A stretch of DNA of 64,000 nucleotides from Cryobacterium sp. Y50. Its GTDB lineage: Bacteria; Actinomycetota; Actinomycetes; Actinomycetales; Microbacteriaceae. Below the pieces are notes generated by a model. The model searched no databases. It worked only from the letters and a program-made list of their open reading frames with translations, and was not told the origin of the DNA. The translations under genes were made by a program, and so were the position numbers. Shown in pieces: positions 9,327 through 19,322 of this stretch. Every line of letters starts with the position of its first letter. The stretch's first letter is position 1. Where the stretch lies: NCBI RefSeq assembly GCF_002929805.1, contig NZ_PJJM01000100.1, positions 92,617-156,616 on the forward strand. The letters run 5' to 3'.

Positions 9327-9340
9327 TGAAATCGTTTACA
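9327..9340. promoter_or_regulatory. LacI-type operator between lacI-eda-kdgK and uxaA
   Basis: TGAAATCGTTTACA is an imperfect CG-centred palindrome of the LacI type (TGaAAtCG|xTTTxCA). It sits in the 82-base gap between divergent starts at 9291 and 9374, where one bound repressor could control both operons. Confidence 0.65.
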
Positions 9341-9373
9341 TTTATCCTATAACAGCCACAAGGATCCCGCCAG

Positions 9374-10921
9374 ATGCCCACCAGAGTCTTGCTCCGCGAC
9401 GTTGCCCTGCACTTGAACGACCGGGATGAGGTGGCCGTCGCGCTGCGTTCGCTACCCGCCGGCACCCTGATTGATCTCGGCATGGGAGGCGCGGAACTAA
9501 CCCTCCCAGCCGATATCCCGCGCAGCCACAAGTTCGCCCTCGTCGCCATCGCCACGGGCGCACAGGTACACAAATATGGGCAGTCCATCGGTCGCGCGAC
9601 CGCGGCGATCGCCGCCGGCGAGCACGTGCACAGCCAGAACCTCGGCATGGACGACACCGGGCGCACCCACGAGTTCGGCACCAGTCGCACCGACCTCGCG
9701 GTACCGAGCGAGCCCATGCCCACGTTTCTCGGCTACCCGCGCGCCGACGGTCGAGTGGGCACCCGCAACTATGTGGGCATTCTCACCTCGGTGAACTGCT
9801 CGGCCACGGCCGCCAACCTCATCGCCGAGGCCTTTCGCGGCTTCGCCCTCGACGAGTTCGAGAACGTCGACGGCGTGATGGCTCTCACGCACCAGAGTGG
9901 ATGCGGCCTGATCCCCACCAGCGAAGGTGGCCAGGTTCTGCTGCGCACCCTCCGCGGCTACGCGGCGCACCCCAACTTCGGCGGCCTGCTCGTCGTGGGC
10001 CTTGGCTGCGAAATGGTCCCGGTCGAGTCGCTCGTGCAGGGCTACGATTTGCCGAGCGACACCCTCGTGTCTTCCATGAACATCCAGGGCGAGGGCGGCG
10101 TGCGCGCTACCGTCAAGGAGGGCATCGCCCGCATCCGCGCCATGCTGCCCGAGCTCAACGCGCGCTCGAGGGTTCCGGTTCCGGTATCCGAACTCGTGCT
10201 GGGCCTGAACTGCGGCGGCTCCGACGGCTTCTCCGGCATCACCGCGAACCCGGCCCTGGGTGTGGCGTCGGACTTGCTCGTGGCGTATGGGGCGACATCC
10301 GTTCTGGCAGAAACACCGGAGGTGTTCGGCGCTGAGCATTTGCTCACCAGCCGCGCAGTCTCGCCCGCGGTCGGGCAACGACTGCTCGACCGCATCGAGT
10401 GGTGGCAGGGCTACGCGCGGCAGGGCGGCGGTAGCCTCGATAACAACCCGTCCCCCGGCAACAAGGCCGGCGGGCTGACCACCATTCTGGAAAAGTCACT
10501 CGGCGCCGTCGCGAAGGCCGGGCAAGCGAACCTCTCCGCAGTATATGAGTACGCCGAGCGCATCACCGAACGCGGTCTCGTCTTCATGGACACCCCCGGC
10601 TACGATCCGGTGTCGGTGACCGGCATCATCGCCGGCGGCGCAACTGTCGTGTGCTTCACCACCGGTCGCGGCTCGGTGTTCGGCTCCAAGCCCACGCCGT
10701 CGATCAAGCTCGCCACCAACTCGGAGACTTTCAACCGGATGCCCGATGACATGGACCTCAACGCGGGCCGCATCGTCGACGGCACGGCCACCCTCGCCGA
10801 AGTCGGGGCAGAGATCTTCGCCCTCATCATTCGAGTGGCATCGGGCGAACAGACCGTGAGCGAAGAGCTCGGCGTTGGCCAGGAGGAGTTCATCCCCTGG
10901 CAGTTCGGCACCGTCACCTGA
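9374..10921 (+). CDS. uxaA: Altronate dehydratase, UxaA family
   Basis: A 515-residue protein with the N-terminal SAF-like domain of altronate/galactarate dehydratases and a long C-terminal catalytic region. Recognisable family stretches include GYPRADGRVGTRNY, SGCGLIPTS, GLNCGGSDGFSGITANP and a C-terminal FTTGRGSVFGSKPTPS. Cysteines and histidines in these blocks fit a metal-dependent acid dehydratase that turns altronate into 2-keto-3-deoxygluconate. Its length agrees with UxaA. It is divergent from the LacI-eda-kdgK operon and convergent with the mannonate dehydratase gene, so both uronate branches are present. Galactarate-type substrates cannot be excluded. Confidence 0.85.
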   Translation: MPTRVLLRDVALHLNDRDEVAVALRSLPAGTLIDLGMGGAELTLPADIPRSHKFALVAIATGAQVHKYGQSIGRATAAIAAGEHVHSQNLGMDDTGRTHEFGTSRTDLAVPSEPMPTFLGYPRADGRVGTRNYVGILTSVNCSATAANLIAEAFRGFALDEFENVDGVMALTHQSGCGLIPTSEGGQVLLRTLRGYAAHPNFGGLLVVGLGCEMVPVESLVQGYDLPSDTLVSSMNIQGEGGVRATVKEGIARIRAMLPELNARSRVPVPVSELVLGLNCGGSDGFSGITANPALGVASDLLVAYGATSVLAETPEVFGAEHLLTSRAVSPAVGQRLLDRIEWWQGYARQGGGSLDNNPSPGNKAGGLTTILEKSLGAVAKAGQANLSAVYEYAERITERGLVFMDTPGYDPVSVTGIIAGGATVVCFTTGRGSVFGSKPTPSIKLATNSETFNRMPDDMDLNAGRIVDGTATLAEVGAEIFALIIRVASGEQTVSEELGVGQEEFIPWQFGTVT

Positions 10922-10943
10922 GCACCCCGGCCGCAAGTTCTCC

Positions 10944-11040
10944 GCGCATAACTCCTGCAAATCGAGACGACCGAGCCGGACTGCCGCGTGATTCCGGGGC
11001 CGACTTGTGGTCTGCCCCGGAATCTGCAGGAGTTACACGC
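10944..11040. repeat. ~95-bp inverted-repeat element A (convergent intergenic)
   Basis: In the 169-base gap between the convergent uxaA and mannonate dehydratase genes. Outer arms are TAACTCCTGCA (10949-10959) and TGCAGGAGTTA (11025-11035). An inner 11-base perfect stem pairs GATTCCGGGGC (10990-11000) with GCCCCGGAATC (11014-11024), abutting the outer right arm. The outer arms match those of the element at 43236-43329. It may serve as a bidirectional terminator here, but it lacks a clear T tract. Confidence 0.6.
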
Positions 11041-11090
11041 CGGGGCCGGCGGACCGGTCCGCCGACACTCGGCGAGCGGATTCCTCTGGT

Positions 11091-12323
11091 TTACCAGTCG
11101 TGCATGGTCCCGTCGCGCTGCAGCCGGTTCACCGGCAGGTACGCCGGCGTGTAGTCGAAGGTAGCGGCGAGCGCCTCGTCGTACTCGACACCGAGGCCGG
11201 GGTTGTTGCCCGGGTGCAGCAGGCCGTCCTTAAAGGTGTAGCTCGTCTGAAACACCGACAGGGTGTCTTCGGAGTGCTTCATATACTCCTGGATGCCGAA
11301 GTTGTGAATGGCGAGGTCGAGGTGCAGGGCGGCTGCCTGGCCGACCGGCGAGATATCGGTTGGTCCGTGGAAACCAGACTTGATCTGGTAGATCGCCGCG
11401 AAGTCGATGATCTTTTTGAGCGCGCTGATGCCGCCGGTGTGGGTGACGGCACTGCGCACGTAATCGATGAGCTGCTCGGTGATCAGGGTCTGATAGTCGA
11501 AAACCGTGTTGAAGACCTCGCCGATGGCCAGTGGCGTCGTCGTCTGCGCGCGCACCCGGCGCAGGCTCTCCTGGTTTTCGCCGGGGGTGCAGTCCTCGAG
11601 CCAGAACAAGTCGTAGGGCTCGAGCGATTTACCGAGGATGGCAGCCTCGTTCGGCGTAAGCCGGTGATGGCCGTCATGCAGCAGCGGCAGGTCATAGCCG
11701 AATTCCTCGCGCACGGCCGCGAAGATCGTCGGGATGTGCCGGAGGTACGCGCGGCTGTCCCACTGCTCCTCGGTAGGAACCGAAGTGCGCTTGGCTGGTT
11801 CGTAGTCGTAGCGCTCGCCGGGCTTCTGGTTCGTGGCCACACCGTAGACCTGGCCGAGGCCGGGCACGCCCGTTTGCACGCGGATGGCCTTGAACCCCTG
11901 GTCGAGGTGGTTCTGAATGGAGTTGAACAGCGACGGCAGGTCCGATCCGGACGCGTGCCCGTAGGCGAGGGCCCCCGTGCGGGAGGCCCCACCGAGCAGT
12001 TGATACACCGGCTGGCCGGTAACCTTGCCCTTGATATCCCAAAGGGCAACGTCCACCGCTGCGATCGCCGCCATCGTGACGGGACCGCGACGCCAATATG
12101 CCCCGCGGTACAGGTACTGCCAGGTGTCTTCGATCGCCTGCGGGTCGCGGCCGATCAGCAACGGCACGATGTGCTCCTGCAGGTAGGCGACCACTGAAAG
12201 CTCACGCCCGTTGAGAGTCGCATCGCCGAGGCCCGTCACGCCGTCCGACGTGGTGATCTTCAGAGTGACGAAGTTCCGGCCGGGGCTCGTAACGAAGACT
12301 TCTGCATGTTCAATGACGCTCAT
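11091..12323 (-). CDS. D-mannonate dehydratase, enolase superfamily (ManD/RspA type)
   Basis: A 410-residue enolase-superfamily protein. The capping domain is followed by a barrel with metal-ligand motifs [17 protein letters not shown] and LAIGEVFN, the catalytic histidine motif KSGFHGPTD, and the C-terminal signature [13 protein letters not shown] typical of ManD. These enzymes dehydrate D-mannonate (some also D-gluconate) to 2-keto-3-deoxygluconate. It overlaps the uxaC gene by four bases and lies downstream of it, giving an isomerase-dehydratase operon. This ManD replaces the unrelated UxuA. Enzymes of the subgroup differ in efficiency, so activity on gluconate is an alternative. Confidence 0.9.
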   Translation of the reverse strand: MSVIEHAEVFVTSPGRNFVTLKITTSDGVTGLGDATLNGRELSVVAYLQEHIVPLLIGRDPQAIEDTWQYLYRGAYWRRGPVTMAAIAAVDVALWDIKGKVTGQPVYQLLGGASRTGALAYGHASGSDLPSLFNSIQNHLDQGFKAIRVQTGVPGLGQVYGVATNQKPGERYDYEPAKRTSVPTEEQWDSRAYLRHIPTIFAAVREEFGYDLPLLHDGHHRLTPNEAAILGKSLEPYDLFWLEDCTPGENQESLRRVRAQTTTPLAIGEVFNTVFDYQTLITEQLIDYVRSAVTHTGGISALKKIIDFAAIYQIKSGFHGPTDISPVGQAAALHLDLAIHNFGIQEYMKHSEDTLSVFQTSYTFKDGLLHPGNNPGLGVEYDEALAATFDYTPAYLPVNRLQRDGTMHDW

Positions 12324-13798
12324 AGTGCGGCTCCTTCTGGTGTTACAGAGACTGGTGCGATGCCAGCGGATGCGTCGTCGCGCCGCGCATATGCCGCCAG
12401 CGGCAGGGTGTAGGCGAGGTCGATGGCTGTCTCCGTCGCCTCGTCCAGGGTGAGTCGGTGTTCGGCCACGAGCTTGGAGAGGTAGCCGGCGTCGATGCGT
12501 CGGGCGAGGTCGTGTCTGGCCGGAATCGACGCGAACGCACGGGTGTCGTCGACGAAACCGCTCGTGTTGTAAAAGCCAGCGGTCTCGGTGACGAGCTCAC
12601 GGAACCTCGCCATGCCTCCAGGCGAATCGAGGAACCACCAGGGTGCACCGAGCCGCACCGAGGGGTAGGCCCCCGCGATCGGGGCAAGTTCCCGCGAATA
12701 CACGTTCTCGTCGGTCGTGAACAGGATGATGCGAAACCGCGGGTCAAGACCGAAGGCGTTGAGCAGCGGCTGCAGCCCGCGGGTGTAATCCACCTGGCGA
12801 GGAATGTCGAACCCGTTGTCCGGTCCGAAGGCGGCAAAGATCTGGTCGGAATGGTCGCGCTGCACTCCCGGGTGCAGCTGCATGACGAGCCCGTCTTCGA
12901 CCGACATGCGAGCGCTCTCGAACAGCATGTTGGCTGCGAAGGCCGCGCCGGTGGCCGCATCGACCGGCCCGGCGAGCGCCTGGTCAAAGATGCGCTGGGC
13001 ATCCGCTGCGGAAAGTGGGGTGGTATCGGCGGAGAGGTGGCCATGGTCGGTGGCCCGGGCGCCGGCCGCCACGAATGCGAGCCGTCGTTCCTGCACGGCC
13101 ACCAGGAAACTCGCGTAGTCCGTGATCTCGGTGCCGTTGCGGGCGGCGAGCGCGCGCACGGAGGCCCGCCATGCTGCGCGATCGGGGTAAAAAATTCCGT
13201 CGGGCCGGAAGGTGGGAACGACGCGCTCGCCCCAGCCGTCTGCGGCGAGCGCTGCATGGTCGGCCAGGTCGGAATCCGGCGCATCCGTCGTGCTGAGAAT
13301 CTCGATATTGAAACGATCAAAGAGTGAGCGGATGCGCCACGACGGCGCGGCCAGTGCGGCTGACAGCTGGTCGTAAATCGCATCAGCCGTGGCTGCGGAG
13401 GGTTCTTCGGCAATGCCGAAGACCTCTACCAGCTCGTGTTCCATCCAGTACCGGGTGGGGGTTCCCCGAAACAGCTTCCACATGGAGCAGAAGCGCCGCC
13501 AGACGAGGCGGTGGTCGGTCTCGTACGCGTCGCCGTTCAGGGGCCGAACGCCGAGATCTTGTTGACGGTAGCCCTGGGACACGAGCATTCGCACGAGGTA
13601 GTGGTCTGGAATGATGAACAGTTCGGCCGGGTCGCCGAAGGCATCGTTGCGCCGGATGGCCCCGGCATCAATGTGCCCGTGCATCGAGACGATCGGCAGT
13701 GCGGCGACGCTCTGGTAGAGCTCACGGGCGATCGAGCGCTGGGTCGGTTCGGCCGGGAGCGCCCGGTCAGGGTGAAGTTTCCATGGCGTCTTGGCCAT
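12320..13798 (-). CDS. uxaC: Glucuronate/galacturonate isomerase
   Basis: A 492-residue amidohydrolase-superfamily isomerase that converts D-glucuronate to D-fructuronate (and galacturonate to tagaturonate). It shows the early metal motif SMHGHIDAG, the EHELVEVFG segment, and a late block [36 protein letters not shown] characteristic of UxaC. The start is the ATG at 13798 with a strong GAGGAGGC upstream; a longer frame would enter the regulatory region. It leads the leftward uxaC-manD operon and diverges from a LacI gene, with a perfect 16-base palindrome between them. Confidence 0.92.
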   Translation of the reverse strand: MAKTPWKLHPDRALPAEPTQRSIARELYQSVAALPIVSMHGHIDAGAIRRNDAFGDPAELFIIPDHYLVRMLVSQGYRQQDLGVRPLNGDAYETDHRLVWRRFCSMWKLFRGTPTRYWMEHELVEVFGIAEEPSAATADAIYDQLSAALAAPSWRIRSLFDRFNIEILSTTDAPDSDLADHAALAADGWGERVVPTFRPDGIFYPDRAAWRASVRALAARNGTEITDYASFLVAVQERRLAFVAAGARATDHGHLSADTTPLSAADAQRIFDQALAGPVDAATGAAFAANMLFESARMSVEDGLVMQLHPGVQRDHSDQIFAAFGPDNGFDIPRQVDYTRGLQPLLNAFGLDPRFRIILFTTDENVYSRELAPIAGAYPSVRLGAPWWFLDSPGGMARFRELVTETAGFYNTSGFVDDTRAFASIPARHDLARRIDAGYLSKLVAEHRLTLDEATETAIDLAYTLPLAAYARRDDASAGIAPVSVTPEGAAL

Positions 13799-13974
13799 TT
13801 TCTGCCTCCTCGTTGAAACAAAATGAGTGTTGTTGCAGTCGGTCGAGCCCGATGAACGCGTCATTGCCGGGTCCGTTGAGACCACTATATGCACGTAAGT
13901 AGGAGTAACGGAACGGTCATGGTCGCCAATAATGCAAACTTTCTCTCGTTATAAAACTGAGACTTGACGAAACG

Positions 13975-13990
13975 CTGCAAACGTTTGCAG
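13975..13990. promoter_or_regulatory. Perfect 16-bp LacI-type operator upstream of uxaC and lacI
   Basis: CTGCAAACGTTTGCAG is a perfect palindrome centred on CG, the classical LacI/GalR layout. It lies in the 245-base gap between the divergent uxaC operon and the second LacI gene, just after a TTGAC box. A related half (CCGCAAACG) follows about 20 bases downstream. It is the expected binding site of the adjacent regulator. Confidence 0.8.
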
Positions 13991-14043
13991 ACTGTAGCCA
14001 CGGTCCGCAAACGCTCGGACCATTACACAGGGTGGTGGTGAGC

Positions 14044-15051
14044 ATGGTCGTGACCATTCGCGATGTGGCCCGCGCCACCGGAGTATCGATTTCCACGGTC
14101 TCCCGGGCGCTGGCCAACCCGGAGCAGGTTGCCGAGGCCACCCGCGTGCACGTGCAGGAGACGGCCCGAACCATGGGCTACCGGCCTAACCGCGCTGCCC
14201 GGGGACTCGTCACCGGCCGCACCGGCAGCATCGGCCTCGTCGTACCCGACCTCGAAAACCCATTTTTCGGATCAATTTGCAAGGGAGTGCAGGCCCGTGC
14301 CCGCGCCGCTGGCTACGCAGTGTTCATCGCCGACACCGACGAAGATCCGCTCCTCGAAGACGAGGTCGTGCGCGGCCTGACCAAGCAGGTCGACGGCGTC
14401 ATTCTCTGCTCCCCCCGCGGCTCCGACGAAGCCGTCGGCCGCGTCGCCGAGGACAGCTCGCTCGTGCTCGTCAACCGCACCCTGGCCGGCGTCCCGTCGA
14501 TCACATTCGACAATGGCGGCGGCGCCCGAGCAGTGATGCGGCACCTGGTGGCGCTCGGTCACCGCACGATCGCCTACGCGGCCGGCCCGATCACCTCGTG
14601 GTCAAACCGGGAACGCGACACGGCCCTGCGCGACTTCGCCGAACAGTCCAACGATGTTGAACTGATCGAACTCGGCAGTTTTCCGCCGGTGTTCTCCGGA
14701 GGAACCCAGGCGGCGGACCTTGCACTCGCGAGCGGCGCCACGGCTATCGTGGCCTTCAACGACCTCGTCGCTGCCGGGCTCGTCGACCGGCTGCGCCACC
14801 GCGGCATCACCGTGCCGACCGACATCAGCGTGACCGGCTTCGACAACGTGCCGATGTCCACCCTCGTCTGGCCCAACCTCACGACGGTGGACTTTCCCCG
14901 CATCCAGATGGGCCGTGCGAGCGTCGATGCTCTGCTCGACACAGTGCTGGGCCGGCGCAAGGAGCCACGCCCCAACCTCGAGATCCCGGTGGAACTCGTC
15001 GTGCGGCAGTCCACGGGCGTTTTACCCGCCAGCCGCGCAGCATCCGCTTAA
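14044..15051 (+). CDS. LacI-family regulator of the hexuronate import operon
   Basis: About 335 residues with an N-terminal LacI helix-turn-helix (TIRDVARATGVSISTVSRAL) and hinge (NRAARGLVTG), then a ligand domain with LVVPDLENPFFGS and AFNDLVAAGLVDRL. The ATG at 14044 gives a standard N-terminus; a GTG 12 bases earlier is possible. It is the first gene of a rightward operon that continues into the binding protein 61 bases later, so the regulator is co-transcribed with the importer it probably controls. It should bind the palindrome at 13975-13990. Ligand likely a hexuronate or its keto product. Confidence 0.88.
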   Translation: MVVTIRDVARATGVSISTVSRALANPEQVAEATRVHVQETARTMGYRPNRAARGLVTGRTGSIGLVVPDLENPFFGSICKGVQARARAAGYAVFIADTDEDPLLEDEVVRGLTKQVDGVILCSPRGSDEAVGRVAEDSSLVLVNRTLAGVPSITFDNGGGARAVMRHLVALGHRTIAYAAGPITSWSNRERDTALRDFAEQSNDVELIELGSFPPVFSGGTQAADLALASGATAIVAFNDLVAAGLVDRLRHRGITVPTDISVTGFDNVPMSTLVWPNLTTVDFPRIQMGRASVDALLDTVLGRRKEPRPNLEIPVELVVRQSTGVLPASRAASA

Positions 15052-15112
15052 TCAGCGGTCCCCACAGCTTCCAGACACAGCCGTTTGGTCAGAACAGAAG
15101 GAAAAAATCGAA

Positions 15113-16339
15113 ATGAGAGCTTTCACCCGCACTTATGTCACAGCGGCAGTCGCCGTGGCAGCCCTCGTTCTCACGGGGTGTACCGCACCGAATTCCGGCA
15201 CCGCACCGGCCACTCCAGCGACCAACGCCTCCGATGTGCCCGACAAGCCGTCCGCCCCGGTCACCCTGAACATCCTCGACGTGGCCGGCAACCAGAAGCT
15301 CACCGGACCCATGGTCGACGCCTTCGTGGCTGCGAACCCCGACGTTATCTCTTCCGTCACCTGGGAGAGCGCCGGCGCGCCCGACCTCGTCGGGTCGATC
15401 AAGCCCCAGGTCGACAGCGGAAGTCTCTCGATCGACGTCGTGATGACCGGAACCGACGGCCTTTCCGCCGGAATCGGCCAGAACCTGTGGATTCCGCTCG
15501 TCACCGATTACGGCGGCCGGCTATCAAATCAGGACGACTACATCGAGCCCGCCGCTAACATGCAAAAGCTCGCAGAGGGCTTCGGCGTCGTCACGACCTA
15601 CTACCCTTCCGGCCCGCTGCTGCAGTACGACCCCGCCGTAGTAACTGACGTTCCAACCACCCCGGAAGAGGTACTCGCCTGGGCGGAGGCCAACCCCGGC
15701 AAGTTCGGTTATGCGCGTCCGGCTAACTCCGGACCCGGCCGAACCTTTCTGCAGGGCCTGCCGTACATCCTCGGCGACTCCGACCCGACCGATCCCGTGA
15801 ACGGCTGGGACAAGACCTGGGCTTACCTGAAGGAACTCGGCCTCACCATCAACAACTACCCCACCGGCACCGGTCAGGTCATTACTAACATGGCCGACGG
15901 AACCTGGGCAATGATTCCCACCACGACCGGCTGGGACATCGAACCCCGCGCCACGGCCAAGATGCCCGCGAGCATTGAAGCTGCCCCGTTCGACGACTTC
16001 ACCTGGGTAACGGATGCCCACTACGCCGTGGTTCCCCAGGGCCAGACCGCTGACAAAATGTCAGCCATCCTGCTGCTTCTGCAGGACATCCTCACCCCGG
16101 AGACCAACGCCATGGCGTACGACACTGGCTATTTCTACCCCGGTCCGGCCATCGAGGGCGCAACGATCGACAAGGCGCCCCAAGCCAGCCAGGACGTCAT
16201 TGCCGAGTTCGGCCGCGATTGGTACGACGACCTGATCGAGGAGATGCCCAAAGCAGCTCCGCTCGAGCCTGGCGCCCTCGTGCAGGCATTTGACATCTGG
16301 GACCGCGAAGTCGGCTCGGGAAAATTTGAGGCGAAGTAG
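15113..16339 (+). CDS. ABC transporter substrate-binding lipoprotein (probable hexuronate importer)
   Basis: A 408-residue family-1 type extracellular binding protein. The N-terminus has a signal peptide ending in a lipobox (LVLTGC, cysteine about residue 22) followed by an Ala/Thr/Pro-rich linker, so it should be lipid-anchored outside the membrane. AGAAGGA precedes the ATG at 15113 at good spacing; the open frame continues upstream through the LacI gene and is not used. The ABC type (single ATPase, two permeases next door) resembles polyamine/iron/thiamine importers rather than CUT1 sugar systems, but the uronate genes on both sides argue for an organic-acid sugar substrate. Confidence 0.82.
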   Translation: MRAFTRTYVTAAVAVAALVLTGCTAPNSGTAPATPATNASDVPDKPSAPVTLNILDVAGNQKLTGPMVDAFVAANPDVISSVTWESAGAPDLVGSIKPQVDSGSLSIDVVMTGTDGLSAGIGQNLWIPLVTDYGGRLSNQDDYIEPAANMQKLAEGFGVVTTYYPSGPLLQYDPAVVTDVPTTPEEVLAWAEANPGKFGYARPANSGPGRTFLQGLPYILGDSDPTDPVNGWDKTWAYLKELGLTINNYPTGTGQVITNMADGTWAMIPTTTGWDIEPRATAKMPASIEAAPFDDFTWVTDAHYAVVPQGQTADKMSAILLLLQDILTPETNAMAYDTGYFYPGPAIEGATIDKAPQASQDVIAEFGRDWYDDLIEEMPKAAPLEPGALVQAFDIWDREVGSGKFEAK

Positions 16340-16342
16340 CTC

Positions 16343-17467
16343 ATGACACGGTCGACCAATACATTTGACACCCTCGAATTGAAGAACGTCGGTCGCAGCT
16401 TCGGCGGCCAGAATGCGTTGGTCGACCTAAATCTCAGGGTTCGGGCGGGCGAATTCATCGCCCTGCTCGGACCGTCGGGATGCGGCAAGTCCACCGCACT
16501 CAACTGCCTCGCTGGCCTTCTCCCGCTCACCCACGGTGAGATCCTGATCGATGGCAAGCGGATCGACGTGCTGCCCTCCGAAAAGCGCGACTTCGGAATG
16601 GTCTTTCAGAACTATGCGCTCTTCCCCCACCTGTCCGTGGAGAAGAACATCGCGTTCGGTCTGCAAATGCGCAACCTACCCAAAGCGGAGGTCACCCGGC
16701 GAGTCGCCGACGGCCTCGCCCTCGTGAAGCTGCAAGATCAGGCGAAAAAGCGGCCGGGCCAGTTGTCGGGTGGCCAGCAGCAACGCGTCGCCATCGCTCG
16801 CGCCGTCGTGCTCGAACCACGCCTCGTGCTGATGGACGAGCCGCTCTCCAATCTCGATGCAAAGCTTCGTCTGGAGATGCGCACCGAGATCCGTCGCCTG
16901 CACCAGTCCCTCGGGCTCACCACAATCTACGTTACCCACGATCAGGAAGAAGCCCTTTCCCTCGCCGACCGGCTCGTGGTGCTGCGCGAGGGCCGCGTGC
17001 AACAGATCGGCACGCCCGAGCAGCTGCACAACAATCCCACCAACTGGCACGTTGCCGACTTCATGGGTTACCGCAACATTGTCGACCTCGAGGTCGAATC
17101 GGTCGTGGGAGACCTCGCCCGGGTAACAGGGCGTGGCATATCGATCATGGCGACCCTGGCCCAAACGGCGGCCGTCGGGGACACCGTTCGCTTAGCCATC
17201 CGTCCCTCCGATCTTGTCGTTACCGGGCCCGACACGCCATCCGGTCGGGACGCCATACAGGCCACCGTGAACGTCGTTGAGTACCAGGGGCGCGAATTTG
17301 CGGTCGAAGTCACGACCACCGAAGGCCAAAACCTGTACGTACACGCCTACACGGCGCTCCTCCCCGGCTCTACCGTGCGGCTCGCCGTCGATCCCTCCCG
17401 TGCCCTCGTCTACCGCTCGAGCCTCGACGGAGTCGCCGCGCCCCGGGAACTCTCGGCGGTGCGATGA
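16343..17467 (+). CDS. ABC transporter ATP-binding protein (PotA/UgpC-like)
   Basis: A 374-residue ATPase with Walker [10 protein letters not shown] (43-51), signature LSGGQQQR (141-148), Walker B VLMDEP (162-167), the D-loop SNLD and switch histidine H199. The C-terminal 130 residues form the TOBE-type regulatory domain found in importer ATPases of the PotA/MalK group. It sits four bases after the binding-protein gene and overlaps the following permease by four bases, so the dedicated ATPase is produced with its partners. Confidence 0.92.
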   Translation: MTRSTNTFDTLELKNVGRSFGGQNALVDLNLRVRAGEFIALLGPSGCGKSTALNCLAGLLPLTHGEILIDGKRIDVLPSEKRDFGMVFQNYALFPHLSVEKNIAFGLQMRNLPKAEVTRRVADGLALVKLQDQAKKRPGQLSGGQQQRVAIARAVVLEPRLVLMDEPLSNLDAKLRLEMRTEIRRLHQSLGLTTIYVTHDQEEALSLADRLVVLREGRVQQIGTPEQLHNNPTNWHVADFMGYRNIVDLEVESVVGDLARVTGRGISIMATLAQTAAVGDTVRLAIRPSDLVVTGPDTPSGRDAIQATVNVVEYQGREFAVEVTTTEGQNLYVHAYTALLPGSTVRLAVDPSRALVYRSSLDGVAAPRELSAVR

Positions 17468-18399
17468 TGACATCAGCCACCCATACGGGCTCCCGCGCGC
17501 GTGGTTCGGCCAGCCTCAGGCACCGGCTGGCCGAACGCGGAGTCGACACGAAACTACTGTTGCTCGTGCCGGCCATCGTGTTCGCGCTGCTGCTGTTCGT
17601 GTACCCCTTCGCCTACGGCATCGGGCTCACCTTTCAGCCACTCGCGGCCACCCAAGAGCAGTGGGGCGGCGGATTCTTTGCCAACTATGTGGCGTTCTTC
17701 AAGGACGCGTTCATCTTTGACTCTGTCTGGATAACGCTGCGGCTCGCCCTCCCCGCCGCGCTGTTCAACGTGCTCGTGTCTATTCCGATCGCGTTCAAGC
17801 TCCGCAGTAAATTCCGCGGCAAGCGGATGCTGCAGACCCTGCTCGTGCTGCCCATCACGCTGGGCACCGTGCTCACCGCCCAGGGCCTGCTGATCTTCGC
17901 CGGGCGTCAGGGCTGGCTCAACCGGTTTTTGCTGGAAAACGGCATCATCGATCAGCCGCTCCAGCTCGTTAACAATTACCTGGGCGTTATGCTGTCACTG
18001 ATTATCTCCGGCTTTCCCTTCGCGTATCTGCTGATCTCGTCGTATCTCTCCGGAATCGATCCCTCGCTCGAAGCGGCCGCGAAGACCCTCGGCGCCAACT
18101 GGAAGCAGCGCTTCCGGCGCATCACGCTGCCGCTGCTCGCGCCCGGACTGGCCACGACCTTCATTCTCACGTTCGTGCTCGCCTTCAGCGTGTTCCCGTC
18201 GGCGCGGCTCGTCGGTGACGCCTCGGGTGAAACCCGCGTGCTAGCGCTGATGGCCTACCGAGCGTTCTCGGAACAGCTGGACTACAGCATGGCCTCCACG
18301 ATCGCCATCATGATGGGGGTGGTGGAGCTCATCGTGATCGCGTTCGTGTTCCTGGGCCGCTCCTTCCTTTATAAGGGTTCAACGGGAGGGAAGGGCTGA
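17464..18399 (+). CDS. ABC transporter permease 1
   Basis: A 311-residue membrane protein with about six hydrophobic segments, starting near residues 35-55 (LLLVPAIVFALLLFVYPF). The EAA loop reads EAAAKTLGANWKQRFRRITLPL, the site where the ATPase docks. The start ATG at 17464 overlaps the ATPase stop; a second ATG follows directly. It belongs to the PotB-like permease group, in keeping with the binding protein and ATPase. Confidence 0.9.
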   Translation: MMTSATHTGSRARGSASLRHRLAERGVDTKLLLLVPAIVFALLLFVYPFAYGIGLTFQPLAATQEQWGGGFFANYVAFFKDAFIFDSVWITLRLALPAALFNVLVSIPIAFKLRSKFRGKRMLQTLLVLPITLGTVLTAQGLLIFAGRQGWLNRFLLENGIIDQPLQLVNNYLGVMLSLIISGFPFAYLLISSYLSGIDPSLEAAAKTLGANWKQRFRRITLPLLAPGLATTFILTFVLAFSVFPSARLVGDASGETRVLALMAYRAFSEQLDYSMASTIAIMMGVVELIVIAFVFLGRSFLYKGSTGGKG

Positions 18400-19322
18400 T
18401 GTCCAACTCAAAGCTCACGGCCGCTCCACCCACCGAGGTGGTCAACATCGTCAAGAACCGCAGCCGAGGCAAGCTGGCGCCCGGCGAGAAATCCCTCGCC
18501 GCTTCGCCCGGAACCTGGTTTGTCTGGTTCGGTATCGCCGCGTTCTTCATCTTTTTATTTGGCATCGTGCTCAGTGTGCTCGTGGACTCGCTCGGCAAGC
18601 CTTGGTTCAACACCTGGCTGCCGGAGACCTTTACCCTGGGCTGGTACCAGGAGTCCTGGGCCCGCTTCGACCTGACACATATCATCGGGGTGACGCTTCT
18701 GGTCGCCTTCTCTGTGATCATCATCTCGGTGATCATCGGCGTGCCGGCCTCCTATGTGCTCGCCCGCAGCAACTTTCCGGGTAAAAAGCTCGTGATGCTG
18801 CTGTTTCTGTTGCCCATTCTGATTCCGCCGATCACCTTCGGCATCCCGCTCGCGACCGTGATGTACAACTTCGGCCTCGGCCGCACGGTGCTCGCCGTCA
18901 TTCTGGTGAACCTCGTGCCGTCGGTGCCGTTTGTGATCATCACGATGACGCCGTTCATCGAGCAGATCAACCCGGCCATCGAAAATGCCGCTCGCATGTG
19001 CGGGGCCAGCATGTTTCGGGTTTTCACCAGGATTCTGGCTCCGCTGCTGATTCCAGGAATCCTCGCCGCGAGCATCCTCGTTCTCGTTCGAACGGTCGGC
19101 ATGTTCGACCTCACTTTTCTGGTGTCGGGACCCCGCTCGGACACCCTGGTCGTCGCCATTTACCGGGCCATGACGAGTGCCGGCGGTGGAGAGGCCCGAC
19201 AGCTCATCTCCTCGATGGGCGTGATTTACACCGCGATGATGCTTCTGATTCTGATCATCGCCCTTCGTTTCATCAATCCCACTCAACTGGTGGCCCAAGT
19301 CAAGGACTCCCGTGAAGACTGA
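18399..19322 (+). CDS. ABC transporter permease 2
   Basis: A 307-residue permease of the PotC-like type with six predicted membrane segments and an EAA loop ENAARMCGASMFRVFTRILAPL. Its ATG overlaps the preceding stop (TGATG). The 3' end overlaps the GTG of the dehydrogenase gene by 11 bases. With permease 1 it forms the membrane channel of the probable hexuronate importer. Confidence 0.9.
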   Translation: MSNSKLTAAPPTEVVNIVKNRSRGKLAPGEKSLAASPGTWFVWFGIAAFFIFLFGIVLSVLVDSLGKPWFNTWLPETFTLGWYQESWARFDLTHIIGVTLLVAFSVIIISVIIGVPASYVLARSNFPGKKLVMLLFLLPILIPPITFGIPLATVMYNFGLGRTVLAVILVNLVPSVPFVIITMTPFIEQINPAIENAARMCGASMFRVFTRILAPLLIPGILAASILVLVRTVGMFDLTFLVSGPRSDTLVVAIYRAMTSAGGGEARQLISSMGVIYTAMMLLILIIALRFINPTQLVAQVKDSRED